Assembly (NCBI RefSeq): GCF_024655565.1
Contig: NZ_JANKOF010000034.1
Location: 1-44,557 of the forward strand
DNA length: 44,557 nt
Reading direction: 5' to 3'
DNA from: Nitratireductor sp. ZSWI3
Lineage (GTDB): Bacteria; Pseudomonadota; Alphaproteobacteria; Rhizobiales; Rhizobiaceae
Positions 24,857 to 34,139 of the stretch are shown in pieces. Within the stretch, counting starts at the first letter, position 1. Each line of letters starts with the position of its first letter. The position numbers and the translations under genes are program-made. The notes under the pieces were generated by a model that saw only the letters and a list, made by a program, of their open reading frames with translations, was not told the origin of the DNA and did not search any database.

Positions 24857-26389
24857 ATGTCATCCGACACCATTCTCGAGATGCGCAACATCACCAAGAC
24901 CTTTCCCGGCGTGGTGGCGCTCGACACTGTCAACATCGGGGTGGCACGCGGCGAGATTCACGCCCTGGTCGGCGAGAACGGCGCCGGCAAATCCACCCTG
25001 ATGAAGGTCCTGAGCGGCGTCTATCCGCACGGCTCCTATGAGGGGCAGATCTTCTACAACGGCGAGGAAAAGTCCTTCCGCGGCGTCGCCGACAGCGAGC
25101 GCGAAGGGATCATCATTATCCATCAGGAGCTGGCCCTGGTGCCGCTGCTCTCCATCGCCGAGAACATCTTCCTCGGCAACGAGCGCGCCCGGCGCGGCAT
25201 CATCGACTGGCGCGAGACCAGCCGCCGCACCCGCGAGCTCCTCGCCAAGGTGGGGCTGACCGAGCATCCGGAAACCCGGGTGACCGATCTCGGCCTCGGC
25301 AAGCAGCAGCTCGTGGAGATCGCCAAGGCACTGTCCAAGGAGGTGAAGCTCCTGATCCTCGACGAGCCGACGTCCTCGCTCAACGAGCGCGACAGCGACG
25401 CCCTGCTCGACCTGCTGATGGAGTTCCGCGAGCGCGGCATTTCCTCGATCCTCATCTCGCACAAGCTCAACGAGGTTTCCAAGGTCGCCGACACCATCAC
25501 GGTGCTGCGCGACGGCAGCACGGTCTCGACGCTCGACTGCCGCCGCAACGCGGTCAGCGAGGATCACATCATCCGCGACATGGTGGGACGCTCGCTGTCC
25601 GACCGGTATCCGCCACGCGACCCCAAGATCGGCGACACGGTCTTCGAGGTCAGGAACTGGACGGTGCATCACCCCGTCCATTCCGAGCGCAAGGTGGTCG
25701 ACGACGTCTGCCTGACCGTCAGGCGCGGCGAGGTCGTCGGCATCGCCGGGCTGATGGGGGCCGGCCGCACCGAACTGGCGATGAGTCTGTTCGGCCGCTC
25801 CTACGGCGTCAACATCAGCGGCGAGGCGCTGATCGGCGGCAAGCCTGCCGATCTGTCGACGGTGCGGCGCGCCGTTGCCGCCGGCCTTGCCTACGCCACC
25901 GAGGACCGCAAGACCTACGGTCTGATCCTCGAGGACACGATCCGCCGCAACGTGCCGCTCGCCAATCTCGAGGCCATCGCCTCCCGGTCCGTCGTGGACG
26001 AGAGGCGCGAGGCCGAGGTGGCGGAAGAATACCGCAGGAAGATCAACATCAAGTGCTCTTCCATCGCCCAGGAGACCATCAATCTGTCGGGCGGCAACCA
26101 GCAGAAGGTCGTGCTGTCGAAATGGCTGTTCGCCGATCCCGACATCCTGATCCTCGACGAGCCGACGCGCGGCATCGATGTCGGCGCGAAATTCGAAATC
26201 TACACGATCATCCGCGACCTGGCCGCGGCCGGAAAGGCGATCGTCATGATCTCCTCCGAGATGCCCGAACTGCTCGGCGTCACCGACCGCCTCTACGTCA
26301 TGAACGAGGGCCGCATGGTGGGCGAACTGCCGACCGCCGAGGCCACCCAGGAACGCATCATGTCGATGATCATCAAATCCGCCGGATAG
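24857..26389 (+). CDS. gguA: Sugar ABC transporter ATP-binding protein GguA
   Basis: A 510-residue protein with two ATPase halves, as in the XylG/AraG/MglA group. The first half has Walker [10 protein letters not shown] near residue 38, Q-loop in [29 protein letters not shown] near 145 as the signature region and Walker [12 protein letters not shown]. In the second half the Walker A is degenerate (GLMGAGRTE near 300), while [15 protein letters not shown] and [13 protein letters not shown] are intact near 412-440, as is normal for this class. GAGG lies seven bases before the ATG. It energises uptake of sugars bound by ChvE together with the permease that follows after four bases. Confidence 0.93.
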   Translation: MSSDTILEMRNITKTFPGVVALDTVNIGVARGEIHALVGENGAGKSTLMKVLSGVYPHGSYEGQIFYNGEEKSFRGVADSEREGIIIIHQELALVPLLSIAENIFLGNERARRGIIDWRETSRRTRELLAKVGLTEHPETRVTDLGLGKQQLVEIAKALSKEVKLLILDEPTSSLNERDSDALLDLLMEFRERGISSILISHKLNEVSKVADTITVLRDGSTVSTLDCRRNAVSEDHIIRDMVGRSLSDRYPPRDPKIGDTVFEVRNWTVHHPVHSERKVVDDVCLTVRRGEVVGIAGLMGAGRTELAMSLFGRSYGVNISGEALIGGKPADLSTVRRAVAAGLAYATEDRKTYGLILEDTIRRNVPLANLEAIASRSVVDERREAEVAEEYRRKINIKCSSIAQETINLSGGNQQKVVLSKWLFADPDILILDEPTRGIDVGAKFEIYTIIRDLAAAGKAIVMISSEMPELLGVTDRLYVMNEGRMVGELPTAEATQERIMSMIIKSAG

Positions 26390-26393
26390 AACA

Positions 26394-27596
26394 ATGACCG
26401 ACCTCGCCTCTTCAGAACAGATCACCCCCCAGGGGAATTCCGCCTTCGGGTTCATCCGCAAGCACATGCGCGAATACGGCATCCTGCTGGCGCTCATCGC
26501 GATCATGGCATTCTTCCAGGTCGTCACCGGCGGCATCCTCCTGAAGCCGGTGAACCTCACCAACCTGATCCTGCAGAACAGCTACATCGTCATCATGGCG
26601 ATCGGCATGCTTCTGGTGATCGTCAGCGGCCACATCGACCTTTCGGTGGGCTCCGTGCTCGGCTTCGTCGGGGCGCTGGCAGCGGTGATGATCGTCAACT
26701 GGGAGGTCAACTACCTCGTCACCGCCGTCGTCTGCCTCGCGGTCGGCGCGGCCATCGGCGCGGCACAGGGCTATTGGGTGGCCTATTTCAAGATCCCCTC
26801 CTTCATCGTCACGCTGGCCGGCATGCTGGTCTTCAAGGGATTGACGCTGTGGCTGCTCGCCGGCCAGTCGATCGGCCCCTTCCCGCGCCAGTTCCAGCTC
26901 ATCGCATCGGGCTTCATCCCCGACCTGTTCGGCGCCGGGGGGATCAACCTCTTCTCGCTCGTCCTCGGACTGATCGTCGCCGGCGTGCTTCTCTATCTCG
27001 CCGTGCGCACGCGCCTGCATCAGCAGAAGACGGGGATCGTCGACGAGCCGTTCGCCTTCTTCGTGGCCAAGAACACCATCATCGCGCTGGCGATCGTCTA
27101 TATGAGCTATCTCATGGCGACGTTCCGCGGCCTGCCGAACGTCTTCATCATCATGGCGCTGCTGATCAGCGTCTACACCTTCATCGCCGGACGCACGACG
27201 ATCGGCAGGCGGATCTACGCCATCGGCGGCAACGAGAAGGCGGCCAAGCTGTCCGGCATCAACACCGAGCGGCTGACCTTCCTCACCTTCGCCAATATGG
27301 GCATGCTGGCGGCGCTGGCCGGCCTGGTCTTCGCCGCCCGTCTCAACACCGCCACGCCGAAGGCGGGCCTCGCCTTCGAGCTCGACGTCATCGCTGCCGT
27401 GTTCATCGGCGGGGCCTCCATGTCGGGCGGCGTCGGCACCATCGTCGGCGCGGTGGTCGGCGCCTTCATCATGGGCGTGATGAACAACGGCATGTCGATC
27501 CTCGGCGTCGGCATCGACTGGCAGCAGGTCATCAAGGGCCTGGTGCTGCTCGCCGCCGTCATCTTCGACGTTTATAACAAGAACAAGGCTGCCTGA
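26394..27596 (+). CDS. gguB: Sugar ABC transporter permease GguB
   Basis: A 400-residue integral membrane protein with about ten hydrophobic segments, for example YGILLALIAIMAFFQVVTGG, SYIVIMAIGMLLVIVSGHID, and GLVLLAAVIFDVYNKN at the end. The family blocks GHIDLSVGSVLGFVGA near 80 and AIGGNEKAAKLSGIN near 277 mark the XylH/MglC-type permeases. It forms the membrane channel with GguA and starts four bases after its stop. A long hydrophilic stretch near 205-225 (RTRLHQQKTGIVDEP) is a cytoplasmic loop typical of the XylH group. The next gene starts two bases after its stop. Confidence 0.93.
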   Translation: MTDLASSEQITPQGNSAFGFIRKHMREYGILLALIAIMAFFQVVTGGILLKPVNLTNLILQNSYIVIMAIGMLLVIVSGHIDLSVGSVLGFVGALAAVMIVNWEVNYLVTAVVCLAVGAAIGAAQGYWVAYFKIPSFIVTLAGMLVFKGLTLWLLAGQSIGPFPRQFQLIASGFIPDLFGAGGINLFSLVLGLIVAGVLLYLAVRTRLHQQKTGIVDEPFAFFVAKNTIIALAIVYMSYLMATFRGLPNVFIIMALLISVYTFIAGRTTIGRRIYAIGGNEKAAKLSGINTERLTFLTFANMGMLAALAGLVFAARLNTATPKAGLAFELDVIAAVFIGGASMSGGVGTIVGAVVGAFIMGVMNNGMSILGVGIDWQQVIKGLVLLAAVIFDVYNKNKAA

Positions 27597-27598
27597 TC

Positions 27599-28600
27599 AT
27601 GCTGCTGTCGCAAATCGCATCACCCGACGGTTCCGTGCGCGTCGTCGCCCGCGAGGGCACCGAGGCCTACGAGGTGCAGGGTGCCAGGAGCATCCGCGAC
27701 CTGGCGCTCGACTGCGCGCGCAGCGGCGAGACCATGACCGCGATGGTCGCGCGGCTCGGTTTCGGGGCCGCCGTCGACCTGGAGCGCGCCTATGAGGAAG
27801 GGCGCATCCTGCCCCCCATCCACCATCCCGATCCCGCGCATCTGCATCTGACGGGAACCGGCCTCACCCATCTCGGCTCGGCCGCCACGCGCGATGCCAT
27901 GCATCAGAAGGCCGCGGGCGAGGAGGAGACGCTGACCGATTCCATGCGCATGTTCCGCATGGGGCTCGAAGGCGGCAAGCCGGCAAACGGCGCGCCGGGC
28001 GTGCAGCCGGAATGGTTCTACAAGGGCAACGGCACGGCCGTGGTGGCGCCCGGCGGCCCGCTCGCCTCGCCCGCCTTCGCCGATGATGGCGGCGAGGAGC
28101 CCGAGATCGCCGGCATCTACGTGATCGGCGACGACGGCGCCGTGTTCCGCGTCGGCTTCGCCCTGTCGAACGAGTTCTCCGACCATGTGATGGAGCGGGT
28201 CAATTATCTCTATCTCGCCCATTCCAAGCTGCGCCCCGCCGCCATCGGGCCGGAACTCCTGATCGGCGAGCTGCCGGCCGACATACGCGGCACCTCGCGC
28301 ATCCGGCGCGACGGCCGTGTCATCTTCGAAAAGCCGTTCCTGTCGGGCGAGGCGAACATGTCGCACTCGATCGCCAATCTGGAGCACCATCATTTCAAAT
28401 ACGGGCTGTTCCGGCACCCCGGGGACGTGCATGTTCACATGTTCGGGACGGCGACGCTTTCCTTCGCCGACGGCATCCGGACGGAACCCGGCGATGTCTT
28501 CGAGATCGAAGCGCCGCAGTTCGGCCTGCCCCTCAAAAACCCCCTCGTCGCGGCAGCAACACCGGCGCGGGATGAAGTCGTTGCTGTAAAGGCGCTTTAG
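27599..28600 (+). CDS. gguC: GguC, AraD1-type fumarylacetoacetate-hydrolase-fold protein (probable L-2-keto-3-deoxyarabonate dehydratase)
   Basis: A 333-residue protein named after gguC of Agrobacterium, which follows gguAB there too. The fold is that of the fumarylacetoacetate hydrolase superfamily: HLTGTGLTHLGSAATRDAM near 83, PEWFYKGNGTAVV near 138 and VGFALSNEFSDHVMER near 188 with acidic metal ligands. Relatives (AraD1 family) dehydrate L-2-keto-3-deoxyarabonate to 2-oxoglutarate semialdehyde in the oxidative arabinose pathway. Here it sits directly before the L-arabinonate dehydratase and near the semialdehyde dehydrogenase, exactly the preceding and following steps. The enzymatic role is inferred from this and from the family. 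Confidence 0.85.
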   Translation: MLLSQIASPDGSVRVVAREGTEAYEVQGARSIRDLALDCARSGETMTAMVARLGFGAAVDLERAYEEGRILPPIHHPDPAHLHLTGTGLTHLGSAATRDAMHQKAAGEEETLTDSMRMFRMGLEGGKPANGAPGVQPEWFYKGNGTAVVAPGGPLASPAFADDGGEEPEIAGIYVIGDDGAVFRVGFALSNEFSDHVMERVNYLYLAHSKLRPAAIGPELLIGELPADIRGTSRIRRDGRVIFEKPFLSGEANMSHSIANLEHHHFKYGLFRHPGDVHVHMFGTATLSFADGIRTEPGDVFEIEAPQFGLPLKNPLVAAATPARDEVVAVKAL

Positions 28601-28614
28601 AGCGAGAGAATTTC

Positions 28615-30357
28615 ATGGTCTTCAAGAAAGCCGACTGGCCGCGCAGGCTGCGCTCGCAGGAATGGTATGGCGGCGACAGCCGGGACAACATCTATCACCG
28701 TTCCTGGATGAAGAATCAGGGCCTGCCGGCCGATCTCTTCGACGGACGTCCGGTGATCGGCATCTGCAACACCTGGTCGGAGCTCACCCCCTGCAACGCG
28801 CATCTGCGCGACCTGGCGGAGCGAGTCAAGCACGGCGTCTACGAGGCGGGCGGCCTGCCGGTCGAGTTCCCGGTCTTCTCGCCCGGCGAGCCTTCGCTGC
28901 GCCCTTCGGCGATGATGTACCGCAATCTGTGCTCGATGGATGTCGAGGAGGCGCTGCGCGCCAACCCGGTGGACGGGGTGGTGCTGATGGTCGGCTGCGA
29001 CAAGACCACGCCGGCGCTGCTGATGGGGGCGGCCAGCGTCGACATCCCGGCCATCGCCGTTTCCGGCGGGCCGATGCTCAACGGCTGGTTCCGCGGCGAG
29101 CGGGTCGGCTCCGGCACCGCCCTGTGGCAGATGTCGGAAGACATCAAGGCGGGCAAGATGTCGCGCGCCGATTTCCTGGAGGCCGAAGCCTCCATGTCGC
29201 GCTCGCCCGGCTCCTGCAACACGATGGGCACTGCCTCCACCATGGCCTCGATGGCCGAGGCGCTCGGCATGGCCCTGTCGGGCAACGCGGCGATCCCGGC
29301 CGTCGACAGCCGCCGCCGTGTGATGGCCCATCTGACCGGCCGGCGCATCGTCGACATGGTCAAGGACGACCTGAAGCCTTCCGACATTCTCACCCGCCAG
29401 GCCTTCGAGAACGCCATCCGGACCAACGGCGCCATCGGCGGCTCCACCAACGCCGTGATCCATCTCCTGGCGCTCGCCGGGCGCATCGGCGTCGAGCTGA
29501 CGCTCGACGACTGGGACCGGCTCGGCCGCGACGTCCCGACCATCGTCAACCTGATGCCCTCGGGCAAATATCTGATGGAGGAGTTCTTCTATGCCGGCGG
29601 CCTGCCGGTGGTGCTGAGGATGCTGCTGGAGGCCGGCAAGCTGCATGGCGAGGCGATCACCGTCTCCGGCGGGCCGATCGCCGACGAGGTGCGCGAGGCG
29701 CGCAACTGGAACGAGGACGTCATCCGCCCGGTCGACAAGGCACTGACCACGCAGGGCGGCATCGCCGTGCTGCGCGGCAATCTCGCCCCCAACGGCGCCG
29801 TCCTCAAGCCGTCGGCCGCCAGCGCGCACCTGATGAAGCATCGCGGCCGCGCCGTGGTGTTCGAGGACATCGACGACTACAAGGCCAAGATCAACGACGA
29901 GGCGCTCGACATCGACGAGACCTGCATCATGGTCCTGAAGAACTGCGGCCCGAAGGGATATCCGGGCATGGCCGAGGTCGGCAACATGGGATTGCCCCCA
30001 AAGGTGCTGCGCAAGGGCATCACCGACATGGTGCGCATTTCCGACGCCCGCATGTCGGGCACCGCCTATGGCACGGTGGTGCTGCACACCTCGCCGGAGG
30101 CCGCGGTGGGCGGACCGCTTGCGGTCGTCCGCGACGGCGACATGATCGAGATCGACGTGGAGGCGCGGCGCCTGCATCTCGACATTCCGGATGCCGAGCT
30201 CGAGGAGCGGCTTGCCGGCTGGACGCCGCTGGTGGAAGCGCCCGAAGGCGGCTACGCCAGGCTGTTCCACACCCATGTGCAGGGCGCCGACACCGGTGCC
30301 GATTTCGACTTCCTGAAGGGCGGACGAGGAAAGGCCGTGGGCCGTGACAGTCACTGA
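28615..30357 (+). CDS. L-arabinonate dehydratase (IlvD/Edd family)
   Basis: A 580-residue cytoplasmic enzyme that removes water from L-arabinonate (possibly also D-galactonate or D-fuconate) to give L-2-keto-3-deoxyarabonate. Cys60 (in TPCNAHL), Cys128 (in MVGCDKTTPALLMG) and Cys201 (in SPGSCNTMGTAST) are placed to hold the 2Fe-2S cluster. The family blocks IRTNGAIGGSTNAVIHLLA near 264 and FEDIDDYKAKINDE near 415 are present. Length and cysteine positions fit the structurally known rhizobial L-arabinonate dehydratase rather than dihydroxyacid dehydratase of isoleucine synthesis. It follows gguC after 14 bases and overlaps the next gene by 14. Regulation is probably through the chvE promoter. 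Confidence 0.88.
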   Translation: MVFKKADWPRRLRSQEWYGGDSRDNIYHRSWMKNQGLPADLFDGRPVIGICNTWSELTPCNAHLRDLAERVKHGVYEAGGLPVEFPVFSPGEPSLRPSAMMYRNLCSMDVEEALRANPVDGVVLMVGCDKTTPALLMGAASVDIPAIAVSGGPMLNGWFRGERVGSGTALWQMSEDIKAGKMSRADFLEAEASMSRSPGSCNTMGTASTMASMAEALGMALSGNAAIPAVDSRRRVMAHLTGRRIVDMVKDDLKPSDILTRQAFENAIRTNGAIGGSTNAVIHLLALAGRIGVELTLDDWDRLGRDVPTIVNLMPSGKYLMEEFFYAGGLPVVLRMLLEAGKLHGEAITVSGGPIADEVREARNWNEDVIRPVDKALTTQGGIAVLRGNLAPNGAVLKPSAASAHLMKHRGRAVVFEDIDDYKAKINDEALDIDETCIMVLKNCGPKGYPGMAEVGNMGLPPKVLRKGITDMVRISDARMSGTAYGTVVLHTSPEAAVGGPLAVVRDGDMIEIDVEARRLHLDIPDAELEERLAGWTPLVEAPEGGYARLFHTHVQGADTGADFDFLKGGRGKAVGRDSH

Positions 30358-31297
30358 ACAGACAAAAGACGCCACCGCCACCGGCATCGCCATCGTCGGC
30401 GTCGGAAAGATCGCCCGCGACCAGCACGTCCCTTCCATCGGCCGCAGCTCCGCCTTCAGGCTTGCCGCAACCGTCAGCCGCAACGCAGAGCTCGACGGCG
30501 TCGAGAGCTTCGCAACGCTCGAAGCCTTCCTCGAGGCCAGGCCGGACGTGCCGGCGGTCGCGCTGTGCGTGCCGCCGCAGGTGCGCTTCGATCTGGCCTG
30601 GGCAGCGCTGCAGGCAGGCCGTCACGTGCTGCTCGAAAAGCCGCCGGGGGCGACGCTGGCCGAGGTCGAGACGCTGGCCGGGCTCGCCGCCGAGCAGAAC
30701 CTCACCCTCTTCGCCACCTGGCACTCGCGCTTTGCGCCGGCCGTCGCCCCCGCCAAGGCGTGGCTGGCGTCCAGGACGATCCGTTCGGTGCGGATCGTCT
30801 GGAAGGAGGACGTGCGCCGCTGGCATCCCGGCCAGGAGTGGATCTGGGAAGCCGGTGGCATCGGCGTCTTCGATCCCGGCATCAACGCGCTGTCGATCCT
30901 GACCGAGATCATGCCGCTGCCCGTCCATCTCAGCGGAGCGCAGCTCACCTTTCCCGAGAACCGCGACACGCCGATCGCGGCGAGCCTCGTCTTCTCCAAT
31001 TCCGCCGGCGCGCCGGTCACCGCCGAGTTCGACTGGCGGCAGACCGGTCCGCAGAGCTGGGACATCACCGTGGAAACAGATGACGGCACGCTTCACCTGA
31101 GTGCCGGAGGCGCCACGATGGCGATCGACGGCAGGAAGGCCGATCATGGTCCGGAAGCCGAATATGACGGCATCTATGTCCGTTTTGCCGAGCTCCTGCG
31201 GAAGGGCGAGAGCGAGGTGGACGTTTCCCCGTTGCGCCACGTCGCCGATGCCTTCATGCTCGGGAAGCGGATCGTGACCGATCCGTTCATCGAATAG
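30344..31297 (+). CDS. Gfo/Idh/MocA family sugar dehydrogenase (D-galactose/L-arabinose 1-dehydrogenase)
   Basis: A 317-residue NAD(P)-dependent oxidoreductase starting at a GTG inside the end of the previous gene. The N-terminal Rossmann fold is IAIVGVGKIARDQHVPSI near residue 16, the signature EKPPGATLAEVETLAG near 101 contains the catalytic lysine, and WEAGGIGVFDPGINALSI near 170 carries the substrate-side D and N residues. This subgroup oxidises D-galactose and L-arabinose at C1 to the lactone, the first step of the pathway whose later enzymes surround it. A lactonase that would follow is absent from the window and must lie elsewhere, or the lactone opens spontaneously. Confidence 0.82.
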   Translation: MTVTEQTKDATATGIAIVGVGKIARDQHVPSIGRSSAFRLAATVSRNAELDGVESFATLEAFLEARPDVPAVALCVPPQVRFDLAWAALQAGRHVLLEKPPGATLAEVETLAGLAAEQNLTLFATWHSRFAPAVAPAKAWLASRTIRSVRIVWKEDVRRWHPGQEWIWEAGGIGVFDPGINALSILTEIMPLPVHLSGAQLTFPENRDTPIAASLVFSNSAGAPVTAEFDWRQTGPQSWDITVETDDGTLHLSAGGATMAIDGRKADHGPEAEYDGIYVRFAELLRKGESEVDVSPLRHVADAFMLGKRIVTDPFIE

Positions 31298-31338
31298 CGG
31301 CGCCTGCGCGCCTGCCAGACAGCGATCATGGGAAAGAT

Positions 31339-32859
31339 ATGACCGACAGCTACACTCCGGGTGGAAAGCACCTTATTGCCGGCGAATGGGTACCGGGGGC
31401 TTCAACCTTCCGTTCGGCGCCTGCGACGGGGCCGGCGCATGACTATGCGGCCGGCACCGGCGCCGATGTCGACCGCGCCGCAAGGGCGGCGGAGGATGCC
31501 TTCTGGTCTTACGGCTATTCGACGCGCGCCGAGCGCGCCGCTTTCCTGAATGCGATCGCCGACGAGATCGAGGCGCGCGGCGCGGCGATCACCGACATCG
31601 GCAGCCGCGAGACCGGCCTTCCGGCCGCCCGGCTCGATGGCGAGCGCGGGCGCACCACGGGCCAGCTCCGCCTGTTTGCCGCCCGCATCCTCGAAGGCGC
31701 CTATCTGGATCGGCGCCACGACGAGGCGCTGCCCGACCGCAAGCCTCTGCCGCGCCCGGATCTGCGCCTGATCCAGCGTCCGATCGGCCCGGTCGGCGTC
31801 TTCGGCGCCTCGAACTTTCCCCTCGCCTTCTCGACGGCCGGCGGCGACACGGCCTCGGCGCTCGCCGCCGGTTGCCCGGTGGTGGTGAAAGGCCATCCGG
31901 GCCACCCCGGCACCGGCGAGATCGTCGCCGAGGCGATCCTGGCGGCGATCGGGAAGACCGGCGTCCATCCCGGCGTCTTCTCGCTGGTGCAGAGCAACAC
32001 GCGCGAGGCGGGCGAAGCGCTGGTGCAGCATCCGTTCATCAAGGCGATCGGCTTTACCGGATCGCTCGGCGGCGGCCGCGCGCTGTTCGACCTCGCCGCC
32101 AGGCGCCCCGAGCCGATCCCCTTCTTCGGCGAGCTCGGCTCGGTCAACCCGATGTTCCTGCTGCCCGATGCGGTGGCCGCGCGCGGCACGGCGATCGCCG
32201 GCGGCTGGGCCGGTTCGCTGACCATGGGAGCCGGCCAGTTCTGCACCAATCCGGGCCTTGCGATCATCGTCGACGGGGTCGATGCCGACGTCTTCCAGAA
32301 CGCGGCGAGCGAAGCGCTCGGCGAGATCGCCGCGCAGACCATGTTGTCCGACGGCATCGCCGGCGCCTTCCGCCAGGGCCAGTGCCGGATCGCGGAGACC
32401 GGCGGCGTGACCGAGCTCGTCGGTGCGGGATCGGAGGGCCGGAACGCTGCTCCCTATCTCTACACGGTGAGCGGCGAGACCTTCCTCGCCAATCCCGCCC
32501 TGGCGCATGAGGTGTTCGGTCCGCTCGGCATTCTCGTGCGCGTGCGCGGCGAGGACGAGATGTTGTCGATCGCCCATGCGCTCGAGGGGCAGCTCACCTG
32601 CACGCTGCATCTGGACGAAAGCGATGCGCCGCTCGCCACGCGGCTGATGCCCGTGCTCGAGCGCAAGGCCGGCCGTCTTCTCGCCAACGGCTTCCCGACG
32701 GGTGTCGAGGTGGCCGATGCCATGATGCATGGCGGCCCCTACCCGGCCAGCACCAACGTGTCGACCACCTCGGTCGGCACGCTGGCGATCCGCCGCTTCC
32801 TGCGGCCGGTCGCCTTCCAGAACATGCCGCAGGCGCTGCTGCCGGCCGATCTCGTCTGA
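31339..32859 (+). CDS. 2,5-dioxovalerate (2-oxoglutarate semialdehyde) dehydrogenase
   Basis: A 506-residue aldehyde dehydrogenase; GGGAAAG lies just before the ATG. The catalytic cysteine is Cys302 (GAGQFCTNPG) and the general base is Glu265 (FFGELGSVNP). The cofactor region contains GPVGVFGASNFPLAFS near 153 and IGFTGSLGGGRALF near 235. This pattern (FGASNFPLAFSTAGGDTASA) is characteristic of the 2,5-dioxovalerate dehydrogenase group. It converts 2-oxoglutarate semialdehyde to 2-oxoglutarate, the last step of oxidative pentose breakdown. It lies 41 bases after the sugar dehydrogenase and appears to close the chvE operon, followed by a hairpin. Confidence 0.88.
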   Translation: MTDSYTPGGKHLIAGEWVPGASTFRSAPATGPAHDYAAGTGADVDRAARAAEDAFWSYGYSTRAERAAFLNAIADEIEARGAAITDIGSRETGLPAARLDGERGRTTGQLRLFAARILEGAYLDRRHDEALPDRKPLPRPDLRLIQRPIGPVGVFGASNFPLAFSTAGGDTASALAAGCPVVVKGHPGHPGTGEIVAEAILAAIGKTGVHPGVFSLVQSNTREAGEALVQHPFIKAIGFTGSLGGGRALFDLAARRPEPIPFFGELGSVNPMFLLPDAVAARGTAIAGGWAGSLTMGAGQFCTNPGLAIIVDGVDADVFQNAASEALGEIAAQTMLSDGIAGAFRQGQCRIAETGGVTELVGAGSEGRNAAPYLYTVSGETFLANPALAHEVFGPLGILVRVRGEDEMLSIAHALEGQLTCTLHLDESDAPLATRLMPVLERKAGRLLANGFPTGVEVADAMMHGGPYPASTNVSTTSVGTLAIRRFLRPVAFQNMPQALLPADLV

Positions 32860-32867
32860 CCCCGAGC

Positions 32868-32892
32868 CGCCGGCGGCGCATCGCCGCCGGCG
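32868..32892 (+). terminator. Stem-loop after the sugar oxidation operon
   Basis: An 11-bp perfect stem (CGCCGGCGGCG with CGCCGCCGGCG) around CAT, nine bases after the dehydrogenase stop. There is no T-run. It probably ends the chvE-ggu-dehydrogenase transcript. Confidence 0.5.
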
Positions 32893-32967
32893 CTTCGAGC
32901 GCGCCGTGCCCTCCTGGGCCGGAAGGCGCCGCCTTTGACTTGTCCATTCCGCCTGATAGAAACATCT

Positions 32968-32987
32968 TGTCGACAACGTGTGTTTTG
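32968..32987 (+). promoter_or_regulatory. Operator-like sequence upstream of gntR
   Basis: TGTCGACAACGTGTGTTTTG, containing the palindrome TTGTCGACAA from 32967, lies 27 bases before the GntR start. It matches 17 of 20 bases with 34140-34159 ahead of the TRAP genes. The symmetric TTGT/ACAA core is typical of FadR/FCD-type GntR operators. Autoregulation is inferred. Confidence 0.6.
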
Positions 32988-33013
32988 ATTCTCACCCAGG
33001 CTGGGCAGGTCGC

Positions 33014-33778
33014 ATGAGCGATAACTTCTTTGGCGAACCGGACGCCGCAGGCCCCAAGCGCAAGCGCGGGCTCGGCGTGGTCACCGCCTATTCGACGCTC
33101 AAGCGCGAAATCCTCGAGCTCAAGATCCCGCCGGGCAGCCTCATCGACGAGGTGAAGCTGACGGAGCGCTTCGGCATGTCGCGCACCCCCATCCGCGAAG
33201 CCCTGGTAAAGCTGGCGAGCGACGGGCTGGTGGTCACGCTGCCGAACCGCTCGACGGTCGTCGCGCCCATCGATTTCTTCGAGCTGCCGCAGTTCTTCGA
33301 CGCGCTGACGCTGATGTACCGGGTGACGACACGGCTGGCGGCGGCGAACCGCACCGACGAGGAGATCGCGGCCATACGCGCCCTGCAGGCCGAATATGCC
33401 GTGGCCGTCGCCGCCAAGGACGTGTCGGCGATGATCGAGGTGAACCGGGATTTTCACGCCGAAATCGCCCGGGCCGGCAAAAACCGCTATTATTGCGACC
33501 TGTTCGAGCGCCTGCTGGACGAGGGGCGTCGTCTCCTGAGGCTTTATTATTCGTCGTTCAACTACGAGCTCCCGCGCATTTATCTCGACGAGCATGAGGA
33601 GATCGTCGCTGCGATCGAAGCGCAGGACGTCGACAGGGCCGACCGTGTGGCCGAGGCGCATGCGGACCAGATCGTCCGCCAGATCCAGGCCTATGTCGTG
33701 ACCGACCGGCGCATCAATACCGGGCTCCCGCTCCGTGGCAATGCGCGGCCGAGCGGAGCCGCATCCAAAGAGCGATAG
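33014..33778 (+). CDS. GntR family regulator, FadR/FCD subgroup
   Basis: A 254-residue regulator from the ATG at 33014. The N-terminal winged helix covers about residues 22-90 (TAYSTLKREILELKIPPGSL; KLTERFGMSRTPIREALVKL). The all-helical FCD ligand domain covers about 100-235, with the metal-ligand type residues in NRDFHAEIARAGKN near 150 and LDEHEEIVAAIEAQD near 195. A TGTCGACA operator stands upstream of this gene and of the following TRAP operon, so it probably represses both and responds to the transported compound. The C-terminal tail of about 20 residues is polar and likely disordered. The ligand is unknown. Confidence 0.85.
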   Translation: MSDNFFGEPDAAGPKRKRGLGVVTAYSTLKREILELKIPPGSLIDEVKLTERFGMSRTPIREALVKLASDGLVVTLPNRSTVVAPIDFFELPQFFDALTLMYRVTTRLAAANRTDEEIAAIRALQAEYAVAVAAKDVSAMIEVNRDFHAEIARAGKNRYYCDLFERLLDEGRRLLRLYYSSFNYELPRIYLDEHEEIVAAIEAQDVDRADRVAEAHADQIVRQIQAYVVTDRRINTGLPLRGNARPSGAASKER

Positions 33779-33859
33779 GTCGCGAGCCGGCTTTTCCGGC
33801 GGGTGGGCATCGTCTGCGACGCGCTGCTTCTCGGCCGCTCTGCGCCTATTCGACGGTCC

Positions 33860-33992
33860 GGCATGGATCCTCGGGTCGGGGCCCGAGGATGACGAATTGC
33901 TGGGAAGTTTGTGTCAGCCACGCTGGCCGGCGATCTGCTTCACACCAATCCACCACTCGTCATCCTCGGGCCCCGACCCGAGGATCCATGCC
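33860..33992. repeat. Nested palindromic intergenic repeat (36-bp inverted arms)
   Basis: Bases 33860-33895 and 33957-33992 are exact reverse complements (36 of 36), separated by 61 bases. Each arm is itself nearly palindromic around ATCCTCGGGTC/GCCCGAGGAT. Elements of this CCTCGGG-type are common between genes in Rhizobiales genomes and resemble mosaic palindromic families. It lies in the 513-base gap between the GntR gene and the TRAP operon. The rest of the gap (33779-33859, 33993-34139 and 34160-34291) shows no convincing gene. Confidence 0.85.
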
Positions 33993-34139
33993 TGAGCTCG
34001 CCCAAGAAGCATAGATGCCGCGGCCTTGAGCAACCCGCCCTCCTCCTTTGAAACCATTCTCCCGGCGATAAGCGGCACCCGATGCGGACCGGCGCCTCGT
34101 CGCGCCTGCCCACGCCTTCTCCACAGTTTGTATATTTAC

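Noticed and set aside
33735-33995. Short open frame across the inverted repeat after gntR
   Set aside because: It is made of repeat sequence, has no ribosome-binding site and no recognisable protein features.
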